Shown here: one piece after another, positions 51,572 through 60,185 of the stretch | How the letters are laid out: each line of letters begins with the position of its first letter | How positions within the stretch are numbered: position 1 is the first letter of the stretch | DNA from: Ruania suaedae | GTDB lineage: Bacteria; Actinomycetota; Actinomycetes; Actinomycetales; Beutenbergiaceae | DNA: 64,000 nt | Assembly: GCF_021049265.1 (NCBI RefSeq) | Contig: NZ_CP088018.1 | Location: 186,001 to 250,000, forward strand | Reading direction: 5' to 3' | Notes under the pieces: generated by a model | What the model saw: only the letters and a program-made list of their open reading frames with translations | Told to the model about the DNA's origin: nothing | Database searches by the model: none | Translations under genes and position numbers: made by a program

Positions 51572-54007
51572 ATGGACCCCACACCGGCCGGGCCCCCGGC
51601 TGCCACTGCGCTGCGCCAGAGCGGGCCCGAGCAGCAACGCTCGCTGAGCCTGCCCAGCAGCCGCATCGTGCTCAATCCGCAGAACTTCTTCGCCCAGTCG
51701 AGCGAGGTCGAGCAGAACTGTGCGCCGTCGCTGCCGCTCGGACTCGGCTACTTCGCCCACGATCAGGCGCTGGTGCTCTCGCGCTTCCTGACGCTGTGGG
51801 CGCCACCGGTCGCGCCTGCCACGCCGGCACCGGCGCCCGAAAGCCTCGACGTCGGACAGTGGCGAGCAGGCCCCGACATCGGGCTGCGCGCCGAGGGCGG
51901 CGCGCTCGAGGCTGCGCTCACGGCCCAGGACGCGCACGCCGGATCGATCCGGCGACGCCTCCGGTTCGATCCCGCGCGCCCGGTCCTGCGGGTGAGTATC
52001 GGCTCGGTGCACGGGCAGTGGGCGTTGCGGGTGCGCGATCGTGCGGGCCGGGCCATCACCGTGCAGGACGGCGCCGCCACGGTCGGCCTGCACCGCTACG
52101 ACCTCGCCTCACTCCTCGGCGACCCGCCGGGCGAGGAACTCGAGCTGTCGTTGGAACTCCTCAGTGCCGGGGCCTCGGTCCGCGTCGAGGAGATGGCCCT
52201 GCTCCCAGCCCGCGACGACACGCTCGCGGGGGCGCACCGCTTCACCACGGACTGGTCCCCGGGCGGCCTGGGTTTCACGGCGCAGTACCAGGGCGGGGGA
52301 GACCTGCACGGTCACGACGTCTTCGTCGACGAGCACAGCGTCCTGCGGGAGGTGACGATCGATGAGCCGCTGGGTGAGGAGCGCGCCCTGGTGGTCGCCG
52401 GGGAGTACGTCGGTGACGTCGAGCTCGATCGGGCGCTCGGCGTGCTGCGGATCCGGGCGCCCTACGCCCACCTGGCGGTGACCGTTCCGGACGGAGCGCA
52501 GATCCGCTACCACCCGGACGAGGCCTCGCTGCAGAGCGGCGCCGCCGGCTCGCCCGAACCGCTGTCGCGGACCGGGGTGTGGGCGCTCACCCTCGCACCG
52601 GGCACCCGGTCCTTCCGTCTCGGCTGCGGTTTCTCACCGACCGACGCCGAGGCGGCGCAGCGGACGGCCACCGCGGCCGCCGAGCACGGCGCGCAGGAGC
52701 GGTCCACGCACTGGCACGCCGTCTGGGACGACGTCCTCGCCCGGGTCCCGCACCCGCGCTCGTTCGAGCTGCTCGGTCTGGCCGACCACGAGGCGGTGAC
52801 GGCGCCGGACGTGCGGGCGGCCTACTACCGCGCCTTCCTCGGGCTGTACGCGAACGTCCTGCCGCCGCAGCCGGAGAGCGGATACCACTATCCCACCGTG
52901 GCCACGGGTAAAGGGTCGATGTGGAACTACGGGGCTCCGGGTGCTCGCACGGCCGCTGCGTGGGAGACCTTCCTGGCGATCCAGTTCCTCGCGTACCTGG
53001 ATCCGGACATCGCCTGGGCCTCGTTCCACGGTCTGATGGCGCTCGTGGTCGAGGACGGTTCGCTCGCCGGTGAAGGGCTGCCGAGCCGCAAGGCGCAGAC
53101 GGCGTGGATCCTGTTCTCACTCACCGGCGACCGGGAGGCTCTCGCGGGCGGCTACCCGCAGCTGCGACGACTGGTTCGATGGCAGGCCCAGCATCCGCGC
53201 TGGGTCTACGGCGACTACGACCACGCCGGAGAACAGGATGCGGAGTTCCTCACATCGGCGGTGATCGATCTCGGGTTCATCCGTCAGATCGCCGCCGAAC
53301 TCGGTGAGGACGGCGACCTCGCCATCTACGAGGAGCTGCGTGAGGCGTTGCTCGTCGACTATGCCGCTCGCTTCTTCCGAGGTGACGAGCGTGCGGCGGT
53401 CCAGCACTGGTTCCCGGCAGACCCTGGTTGCGGCCCGCGTGGAGGCTGTGAGGGACTCGGGTTGCAGGTCGCGATGGGGCTGGCGGTCCACGGCCTGGCG
53501 GACTGGCAGCGGACGGCCCTGCTCGCCCGGTTCGACACCCAGTTCGACGCCCAGGATCAGCTCGGGGGGTTCGATGTGGTCAAGCACTCCAACCTCGGGT
53601 ACACGGTGGACGGGCTGATGCTCAGCGGCCGATGGGACCAGGCGCAGACGCTGTCGAATCTCGCCCTCCGGGACGTGGTGCGCAGCGGTTCGTTCGCCGA
53701 GGTCTACGACCGCGGGCCGCAGGGGCCGCGACCGGGCGGCGTCCGGCCCTCGATCTTCGGTATGACGCAGGTCATCGACTCGGTGTGGCTGAACAACGGG
53801 TTCCGCATGGACCGTGGTGTTCCGGAGGTGATCGCAGGTCCGGGCGTGCGCGGCGGGCTCGACGGCGTCCGGTTGCGCTCGCGGACCCTGCAGGTCGAGG
53901 TGGACACGCCGCGCGGTACCGCACGGCTCACCGACACCGCCACCGGCCAACGGCAGGAGCTCACCCTCGGCCCGCAGGCCAGTCTTCCCCTGATCGCCGA
54001 CGAGTAG
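51572..54007 (+). CDS. Cytoplasmic paralogue of the surface proteins (putative glycosidase)
   Basis: An 811-residue protein without signal peptide or anchor, clearly homologous to the two surface proteins. Shared landmarks in order: LRQSGPEQQRSLSLPSSRIVLNPQNFF, SEVEQ, YFAHDQALVLSRFL, one beta-sandwich module (about 90-210; the surface proteins have two), GAHRFTTDWSPGGLGFTAQY, and the helical domain with YYRAFLGLYANVLPPQPES, SMWNYGAPGARTAAAWETF, EGLPSRKAQTAWILF and VRPSIFGMTQVIDSVWLNNGFRMD. The repeated helix pairs look like an (alpha/alpha)6 barrel. No catalytic residues can be assigned with certainty; invariant Asp/Glu in VVEDGSLAGEGLPSRK and DYDHAGEQDAEF are candidates. GGAGAG precedes the ATG. 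It follows the GH2 gene by 60 bases and probably finishes degradation inside the cell. Confidence 0.85.
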   Translation: MDPTPAGPPAATALRQSGPEQQRSLSLPSSRIVLNPQNFFAQSSEVEQNCAPSLPLGLGYFAHDQALVLSRFLTLWAPPVAPATPAPAPESLDVGQWRAGPDIGLRAEGGALEAALTAQDAHAGSIRRRLRFDPARPVLRVSIGSVHGQWALRVRDRAGRAITVQDGAATVGLHRYDLASLLGDPPGEELELSLELLSAGASVRVEEMALLPARDDTLAGAHRFTTDWSPGGLGFTAQYQGGGDLHGHDVFVDEHSVLREVTIDEPLGEERALVVAGEYVGDVELDRALGVLRIRAPYAHLAVTVPDGAQIRYHPDEASLQSGAAGSPEPLSRTGVWALTLAPGTRSFRLGCGFSPTDAEAAQRTATAAAEHGAQERSTHWHAVWDDVLARVPHPRSFELLGLADHEAVTAPDVRAAYYRAFLGLYANVLPPQPESGYHYPTVATGKGSMWNYGAPGARTAAAWETFLAIQFLAYLDPDIAWASFHGLMALVVEDGSLAGEGLPSRKAQTAWILFSLTGDREALAGGYPQLRRLVRWQAQHPRWVYGDYDHAGEQDAEFLTSAVIDLGFIRQIAAELGEDGDLAIYEELREALLVDYAARFFRGDERAAVQHWFPADPGCGPRGGCEGLGLQVAMGLAVHGLADWQRTALLARFDTQFDAQDQLGGFDVVKHSNLGYTVDGLMLSGRWDQAQTLSNLALRDVVRSGSFAEVYDRGPQGPRPGGVRPSIFGMTQVIDSVWLNNGFRMDRGVPEVIAGPGVRGGLDGVRLRSRTLQVEVDTPRGTARLTDTATGQRQELTLGPQASLPLIADE

Positions 54008-54019
54008 GACCTGCTGACC

Positions 54020-55468
54020 ATGACACTGACCGAGGCGGAGATCGCCGCGATCGAGACCGCCATGTCCACCGGAGCACCCGCGGGCCCGGCTTCGCCGGCT
54101 CGGCGTGCCCTGCCCACCCTGACGAGCTCGGCCCCGGGCATCGACAGTCTGTACGAGGCCGCACTCCTCAACGTCTTCGTGGTGAACACGCTGCGGGGCG
54201 AGCGCGGCCCGTTCGTGCGCGCCGGTGGTGGCTACCCCACGCCGTGGACACGGGACGCGGCGATCAACTCGTGGAGCGCGTTGTCGCTGCTCGCCCCCGG
54301 GCTCGCGGAATCGACCCTGCGTGCGGTCACCGAGGACGGCGACGCCGGCCCGATCGTGGCCCAGGACGACCAGTGGTGGGACCAGGCCATCTGGGTGGTG
54401 GCGGCACGGCGCCACGTCGCGCTGACCGGTGATGTCGACTTCGCCGCGTGGGCACACCAGGTGGGCCGCAACACCCTGGAGGCGTTGGAGGAACGACGCG
54501 ACCCGCGATGGAACCTGTACACCGGCCCGGCCGTCATGCAGGACGGCGTCGCGGGCTTTCCGATGCCGGACGGCGCCGAGGAGAGCACCGCCTTCGTCCT
54601 GGACTATCCGTGGGCAGGATCGCTGATGTGCCTGTCGACGAACCTCGTCTACGCCGCCGCCTTCGATGCGCTCGCCGCACTCGCCGACCGCATCGGAGAG
54701 CCGGCGGAGCAGGCGATCGCCCGCGCCGGCACCATCCGTGCAGCCATCGAGGAGCACCTGTGGACCGGCCAGGGGTACGCCTATCTGCGGCACACCGATG
54801 GCCGGCTCGAGCACCATCAGGAACTGCTCGGCCTGGCCCTGGCGCTGGAGCACGGCGGCATCGACGACGACCGGGTGCGCAGCGTCGTGGCGGGCCTGCA
54901 CCGCTCGGCGCACGGGATCGCTCTGGTCTGGCCGCACTTCCCGCGGTACTGCGACGAGCGGCCCGGCCGCCACAACGTGGCTCTCTGGCCGATGGCGATG
55001 GGCCAGTGGGCGGTCGCCGCGGCCGGTCGGGGGCAGATCGCCGCGTTCAGTGAGTCCTGGCATGACCTGTGCCGCCTGGTCGAGGGGTCCGGAAGGGAGT
55101 ACTTCGAGCTCTACTCCGCCACCGACGGCCAGGTGCACGGAGGGTGGCAGACCGGCCGGCTGTGGGCCTCGGAGCCGCACCAGACATGGAGCGCGACCGC
55201 GTTCCTGCGGATGGTGCACGAGGGTCTGCTCGGCATCAGGATGAGTGAGGACGGGCTGCGGCTGCGACCGACGCTGCCCGAGGGCGTCGAGGACGTCACC
55301 GTGCGCAACCTGCAGATCGGGCGGGCCCGTCTGACGGTCGAGGTGACCGGCCGTGGGAACCGGGTCGAGGAGGTTGTTCTGGACACGCAGACCCGTGCCG
55401 ACCCGGACCAGCCGATCCCGCTCGCCGAGCTCAGCGGCGATCACACGCTGCGCGTGCGGGTGTGGTGA
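54020..55468 (+). CDS. Putative six-hairpin glycosidase
   Basis: A 482-residue cytoplasmic protein with an (alpha/alpha)6-like arrangement. Motifs such as FVRAGGGYPTPWTRDAAINSWSALSLL, IVAQDDQWWDQAIWVVAARRHVALTGDVDF, FPMPDGAEESTAFVLDYPWAGSLMCLSTN and TWSATAFLRMVHEGLLGIR occur in glucoamylase- and amylo-1,6-glucosidase-like six-hairpin enzymes. The acidic residues of the TRDAAI and DDQWWD segments are candidate catalytic groups. A short beta domain closes the chain (about 400-482). I cannot give an exact GH family. It is the last gene of the operon, starting 12 bases after its neighbour, so it presumably removes a terminal sugar from the imported oligosaccharide. Confidence 0.8.
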   Translation: MTLTEAEIAAIETAMSTGAPAGPASPARRALPTLTSSAPGIDSLYEAALLNVFVVNTLRGERGPFVRAGGGYPTPWTRDAAINSWSALSLLAPGLAESTLRAVTEDGDAGPIVAQDDQWWDQAIWVVAARRHVALTGDVDFAAWAHQVGRNTLEALEERRDPRWNLYTGPAVMQDGVAGFPMPDGAEESTAFVLDYPWAGSLMCLSTNLVYAAAFDALAALADRIGEPAEQAIARAGTIRAAIEEHLWTGQGYAYLRHTDGRLEHHQELLGLALALEHGGIDDDRVRSVVAGLHRSAHGIALVWPHFPRYCDERPGRHNVALWPMAMGQWAVAAAGRGQIAAFSESWHDLCRLVEGSGREYFELYSATDGQVHGGWQTGRLWASEPHQTWSATAFLRMVHEGLLGIRMSEDGLRLRPTLPEGVEDVTVRNLQIGRARLTVEVTGRGNRVEEVVLDTQTRADPDQPIPLAELSGDHTLRVRVW

Positions 55469-55518
55469 CCACAGCCGGGAGACAGGGAGGCCCGGCGGAC
55501 GTAGCTAAGGTGGTCAGC

Positions 55519-58389
55519 ATGGCGAACCCGTCCTCAGCCGCAGCCACCCTCGAGCAGGTACGGGCCGCCGTCGCGCCGGACGCCTGGAGCACGGCCCCGG
55601 CGGACCTGGCCGGGATGGCGCACGACGCCTCGCACTACCTCCTGCGGCCCCGCGCCATCGTCACCCCGCAGACCTTCCCCGAGCTCGTCGCCGTCCTGAC
55701 CTCCGCCCACCGCGCCGGGCAGCCGGTCGCCTTCCGCGCCGGCGGCACCTCGCTGTCCGGCCAGGCCGGCACCGACGGGATCCTCATCGACGTGCGGCGG
55801 CACTTCGACTCGGTGGAGGTGCTCGACGGCGGCGAACGCGTGCGCTGCGGTCCGGGTGCGGTGCTGCGTCGGGTCAACGCGATGCTGGTGCGGCACGGGC
55901 GCAAGCTCGGCCCGGATCCGGCCAGTGAGATCGCCTGCACGATCGGTGGCGTGGTCGCCAACAACTCCTCCGGGATGACCAGCGGGATCGCGGCCACGGC
56001 CTACCACACCATGGAGTCGATCCGCTTCGTGCTGCCCGCCGGCACCGTGGTCGACACCGCCGATGCCGGCGCCGATGCCCACCTGCGCGAGCGCGAGCCC
56101 GAGCTGCACGCAGGGCTGCTCCGGCTGCGCGAGCAGATCCGCACCGCTCCCGCGCTGCGCCGGGTGATCGAGCACCAGTTCTCGATGAAGAACACCATGG
56201 GGTACGCCCTCAACGCCTTCCTCGACCACGACAGCCCGGCCCAGATCCTCGGCCACCTCATGGTCGGCTCGGAGGGCACCCTCGGCTACGTCGCCTCGGT
56301 GGTGCTGCGCACCGTCCCGGTGGCCACCGAGCACGCCACCGCCCTGATGGTGCTGGACTCGGTCGATCGCGCCACCGACGCCGTGGCCGACCTGCTCGGT
56401 GCCGGGGCGAAGGCCGTGGAGCTGATGGACGCCGCCGCGCTGCGGGTGGCGCAGGCGCTGCCCGCCGCCCCGGCCGTGATCCGCGACATCCAGGTGGCCC
56501 GCCACGCCGGCCTGCTGGTGGAGTTCCAGACCACCGACGCCGACGAGCTCGCCCAGCAGGTCGCCGCCGCCGGCCCGGTGATCGAGTCCCACCGGCCCAC
56601 CACCCCGGCCGCGCTGACGGCCGATCCGGCCCACCGCTCCGCGCTGTGGGTGGTGCGCAAGGGCCTGTACGCGGCGGTCGCCGGGGCACGCCGGCCCGGG
56701 ACCGTCAACCTGCTCGAGGACGTCGCCGTCCCGCCCGAGGCGCTGACGGGAACCGTGCAGGGCCTGATCGAGCTGTTCGGCCGCTACGACTACGACGACG
56801 CCGTCATCTTCGGCCACGCGCGCGACGCCAACCTGCACTTCATGATCACCCCGAACCTCGACGATCCCGGTGAGCTGGCCGGCTACGAGGCGTTCACCGA
56901 GGACATGGTCGACCTGGTCCTCGGCGCGGACGGCACCCTCAAGGCCGAGCACGGGACGGGGCGGATCATGTCGGCCTACGTGCGCCGCCAGTACGGGGAC
57001 GAGCTCTACGCCGTCATGGGCGAGATCAAGCGGCTGTGCGACCCGCGCGGGATCCTCGCCCCGGGGGTGGTCCTCGACGACGACCCACGCGCCCACGTGC
57101 GCAACCTCAAGGTGGTGCCCACCGTCAACGGCGCCGTGGACCGGTGCGTGGACTGCGGGTTCTGCGAACCGGCCTGCCCCTCCCGCAACACCACCACCAC
57201 CCCGCGGCGCCGCATCGCGCTGCTGCGCGAGGCCGAGGTGGCCCGGGCGCGCGGCGACCACGCCACCCAGGGTGCGATCGAGTCGACCTACGGCTACGAC
57301 GCCGTCGACACCTGCGCCGCGGACTCGCTGTGCGCCGGCGCCTGCCCGGTCGACATCGACACCGGTACCGTCATGAAGTCCTTCCGTGCCGAGCGCCACG
57401 GCGCCCTCGCCCAGCGGGCGGGCAGCGCGGTGGCCAGCGCGTGGGCGCCGGTCGGCTCCGCCCTGCGCGTGGGCCTCACGATCGCCGACGCCGTCCCCTC
57501 GCCCCTGCTCGCCGGCGTCACCTCCGCCGCGCGGACCGTGCTGCCGCACGAGCTGGTGCCCGCCGTCGGGGAGGACCTGCCGGGGCCTGGGCACCGGCGC
57601 AGCGACCTGGGCGTGCCCGAGACGAGCGGGGCCACGACGGCGGACGTCCTCTTCTTCCCCTCGTGCACCGGCGCCCTGTTCGGGCCCGCCGCGGGGGACG
57701 TGGGCGCCTCGGCGGCGATGCTCGAGGTGTGCGAGCGCGCCGGGCTGCGGGTCGAGCTCGTGCAGGGCATCGACGGCCTGTGCTGCGGCACGCCGTGGGC
57801 GTCGAAAGGCTTCACGCAGGGGCAGAACACGATGGCGGCCCGGGTGGCGGATGCGGTGATCGCGGCCACCGACGGCGGCCGGGTGCCGCTGGTCTGCGAT
57901 GCCGCCTCCTGTACGCACGGGATCGCCGACCTCGCCGCCCACCTGGATCCGGTGCGGGCCACGCTCTGGGGTGAGATCGAGGTGCTGGACGCCGTCACCT
58001 ACGTCCGCCGGGACGTGCTGCCGTTGCTGAGCGTGCCCGACGACGCCCGCCTCGACTCCCTGGTGCTGCACCCGACCTGCTCGACCGAGCACCTCGGCAC
58101 CGGATCGGACCTGGCCGCCGTGGGTGGTGCGGTGGCGCGGGAGGTGACCGTTCCGCCGTCGTGGGGGTGCTGTGGGTTCGCCGGCGACCGGGGGATGCTG
58201 CACCCGGAGCTGACCGAGGGCGCCACCGAGGCCGAGGCCGAGGAGATCGCCGGGATGGAGGACCAGCGCGGTGCCTTCGCGGCCTACGCCTCCTGCAACC
58301 GCACCTGCGAGATGGGGATGAGCCGGGCCACGGGCCGCACCTACGAGCATGTGCTCGAGGTGCTGGCCCGCGTGACGCGCCCGGCCTGA
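55519..58389 (+). CDS. FAD-linked D-lactate-type dehydrogenase fused to Fe-S subunit
   Basis: A 956-residue membrane-associated flavo-iron-sulfur protein. Residues about 20-500 are a GlcD/Dld-like FAD-binding (PCMH-type) domain with FRAGGTSLSGQAGTDGILID and ASEIACTIGGVVANNSSGM, and a C-terminal oxidase domain with FGHARDANLHFMITPNLDD. Residues about 540-640 carry two 4Fe-4S sets, CVDCGFCEPACPSRN and CAADSLCAGACPVDID. The end contains two CCG domains (GLCCGTPWASKG and WGCCGFAGDRG), as in GlcF. The usual role is oxidation of D-lactate or another 2-hydroxyacid with electrons passed to quinone. ATG at 55519 has AAGGTGG upstream; the earlier in-frame start overlaps the previous gene. Confidence 0.92.
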   Translation: MANPSSAAATLEQVRAAVAPDAWSTAPADLAGMAHDASHYLLRPRAIVTPQTFPELVAVLTSAHRAGQPVAFRAGGTSLSGQAGTDGILIDVRRHFDSVEVLDGGERVRCGPGAVLRRVNAMLVRHGRKLGPDPASEIACTIGGVVANNSSGMTSGIAATAYHTMESIRFVLPAGTVVDTADAGADAHLREREPELHAGLLRLREQIRTAPALRRVIEHQFSMKNTMGYALNAFLDHDSPAQILGHLMVGSEGTLGYVASVVLRTVPVATEHATALMVLDSVDRATDAVADLLGAGAKAVELMDAAALRVAQALPAAPAVIRDIQVARHAGLLVEFQTTDADELAQQVAAAGPVIESHRPTTPAALTADPAHRSALWVVRKGLYAAVAGARRPGTVNLLEDVAVPPEALTGTVQGLIELFGRYDYDDAVIFGHARDANLHFMITPNLDDPGELAGYEAFTEDMVDLVLGADGTLKAEHGTGRIMSAYVRRQYGDELYAVMGEIKRLCDPRGILAPGVVLDDDPRAHVRNLKVVPTVNGAVDRCVDCGFCEPACPSRNTTTTPRRRIALLREAEVARARGDHATQGAIESTYGYDAVDTCAADSLCAGACPVDIDTGTVMKSFRAERHGALAQRAGSAVASAWAPVGSALRVGLTIADAVPSPLLAGVTSAARTVLPHELVPAVGEDLPGPGHRRSDLGVPETSGATTADVLFFPSCTGALFGPAAGDVGASAAMLEVCERAGLRVELVQGIDGLCCGTPWASKGFTQGQNTMAARVADAVIAATDGGRVPLVCDAASCTHGIADLAAHLDPVRATLWGEIEVLDAVTYVRRDVLPLLSVPDDARLDSLVLHPTCSTEHLGTGSDLAAVGGAVAREVTVPPSWGCCGFAGDRGMLHPELTEGATEAEAEEIAGMEDQRGAFAAYASCNRTCEMGMSRATGRTYEHVLEVLARVTRPA

Positions 58390-58399
58390 CCTCACTCGG

Positions 58400-59143
58400 T
58401 CAGCGCCGCGGCTCCCAGGCGAACAGCCGGCGGGCCAGCATCACGGACAGGACCGTCCACCCGATCATCGGGCCGAGGAGCGGAAGCGTCTCGGGGAAGG
58501 TCGCGGTGCCGTTCCAGGCCGTGACCGCCAGTTCGGTGGCGGCACCACCGGGGAGCAGGCGCTTGAGCAGGCCCAGGCTCTCGGTGCCGGTGATCCCGAC
58601 CCAGCTGGCGACGGCGACCACCACAAGGCTCAGTGGCAGTGCGGTGACCTGGGCGTGCTCGGGTGAGTTGGTCAGGCCCGCCGTGGCCAGGGCGAGGGCG
58701 AGCATCATCAGGAAGGCCCCGGCGACGGCCACCACCACGAGCGGGGCCTGCCCGGGGGTCTGACCGACCACGGCGAAGATCGTCAGGATGGCCACCACCT
58801 GGATCACGGCGATGACCGTGACCGGCAACATCAGGCCGATGAGGATCGCGGCATCGCCGGCGGAGGTCGAGCGCAGCCGCTTGAGGAAGAGGGTCTGGCG
58901 CCGCGCGGCCAGGGTGGTCACCGCGGTGGAGTACAGGCTGAACGCCGCGATGGTGAACATGATGATCGCGGCGACGTAGCCGAAGCTTCCGATGGCGGCG
59001 AACTGATCGCTGAACCTGACGAAGAAGATGCTGGCGGCCACGGGCATGATCAGGCTGGTGATGAGCACGGCGCGGTTGCGCAGGATCTGGGTGAGTTCAC
59101 TACGGGCGATGGACAGCAACATCGAGAGGGGCCTTTCGGTCAT
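58400..59143 (-). CDS. ABC-2 type transporter permease
   Basis: A 247-residue integral membrane protein of the DrrB-like ABC-2 family with six helices, starting RNRAVLITSLIMPVAASIFFVRF and ending in GPMIGWTVLSVMLARRLFAW. With the ATPase encoded just upstream it forms an exporter for a lipophilic compound, antibiotic or lipid. The ATG at 59143 shares one base with the ATPase stop (TGATG), so translation is coupled. It is convergent with the dehydrogenase at 55519, with only ten bases between stops. Confidence 0.88.
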   Translation of the reverse strand: MTERPLSMLLSIARSELTQILRNRAVLITSLIMPVAASIFFVRFSDQFAAIGSFGYVAAIIMFTIAAFSLYSTAVTTLAARRQTLFLKRLRSTSAGDAAILIGLMLPVTVIAVIQVVAILTIFAVVGQTPGQAPLVVVAVAGAFLMMLALALATAGLTNSPEHAQVTALPLSLVVVAVASWVGITGTESLGLLKRLLPGGAATELAVTAWNGTATFPETLPLLGPMIGWTVLSVMLARRLFAWEPRR

Positions 59144-60030
59144 CACGCGGTGGGCTCGATGGCGCGGAACACGTCGTCGAGGCGGGTCGGGGCGGCGGAC
59201 AGGCCCTCGAGGGCCACGTCGTGAGTGCGTGCCCAGTCCATGAGGGCGGTGAGGTCGCGCTGCAGCTCGTGGGACTCGATCTGGAAGCTGGCCTCACCGA
59301 TGCGGGCGGCCTGCGCGGGTGGGGAGGGGGCCTCGGTGGGCAGCGAGAACGCGATCACCGCCGGCAGCGAGCGGGTCAGCTCGGCGACGGTCCCCTCGTG
59401 CCGGAACGTGCCCTGGTGCATCAGGCCGATCCGGTCGGCGCGCTGCTGCGCCTCCTCGAGGTAGTGCGTGGTCAGGATGACGGTGGAACCGGTCCGGCGC
59501 AGATCGTCGACCACCGACCACAACGCGTCACGCGAGGCGATGTCGAGCCCGGTGGTGGGCTCGTCGAGGAAGATCAGTTCCGGCGAGCCGTAGAGCGCGG
59601 TGGCGAAGTCCAGACGACGCTTCTCCCCGCCGGAGAGCTGGGAGACCCGGGTGCTCGCCTTATGGCGCAGATCGACCACCTCGAGCACCCGCTCGACCCG
59701 GTCCTCGCGCCCGGAGAGCCGGCCGAGCAGGGCCACCGTCTCGGTCACCGTCAGGTCCGGGGCGAAGCCGCTCTCCTGCAGCATGATGCCGGTGCGCGGG
59801 CGCAGGGCATGGCGGTCCCCGGGGTTCTCGCCGAGCACCGTGATGGTGCCCGAGGAGGCGGTGCGATGGCCCTCCATCACCTCCAGCGTGGAGGTCTTGC
59901 CGGCGCCGTTGGTGCCGAGCAGGGCATAGAGTTCGCCCCGCTCCACCTGGAAGGTCAGGTTCTTCACGGCGTGGAAATCGCCGTACCGGACGTTGAGATC
60001 GTGCACGTCGATCGCTGGTGTCGAAGTCAT
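59143..60030 (-). CDS. ABC transporter ATP-binding protein (drug/lipid exporter)
   Basis: A 295-residue ATPase. The Walker A motif is LGTNGAGKTST at about residues 38-48, signature LSGGEKRRLDFATAL, Walker B LIFLDEPTTGLD with the switch histidine in ILTTHYLEEAQ. The last 70 residues form the C-terminal extension typical of DrrA/CcmA-like exporters. It pairs with the permease at 58400. The adjacent divergent sensor kinase and response regulator make it look like a DesK/DesR- or LiaRS-type controlled membrane-stress exporter. Confidence 0.92.
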   Translation of the reverse strand: MTSTPAIDVHDLNVRYGDFHAVKNLTFQVERGELYALLGTNGAGKTSTLEVMEGHRTASSGTITVLGENPGDRHALRPRTGIMLQESGFAPDLTVTETVALLGRLSGREDRVERVLEVVDLRHKASTRVSQLSGGEKRRLDFATALYGSPELIFLDEPTTGLDIASRDALWSVVDDLRRTGSTVILTTHYLEEAQQRADRIGLMHQGTFRHEGTVAELTRSLPAVIAFSLPTEAPSPPAQAARIGEASFQIESHELQRDLTALMDWARTHDVALEGLSAAPTRLDDVFRAIEPTA

Positions 60031-60185
60031 GGCTCCATATGACCCCCCCGCTGTCGTCTTCGGCAGTGCGGGCTGTCACCAGTTCCGATGACGTCGTACC
60101 GGAGCCGGTATGACACAGCGTCACTGTCGCGGGGCTCCGGCTTGGTCGATACTGGATCGACCCCCGCCCCCGACGAGAGCGTGCG

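Noticed and set aside
55534-58395. Long minus-strand open frame opposite the FAD/Fe-S dehydrogenase
   Set aside because: Shadow of the real gene; His/Gly/Val/Gln-rich without motifs, while the plus frame has FAD and Fe-S signatures.
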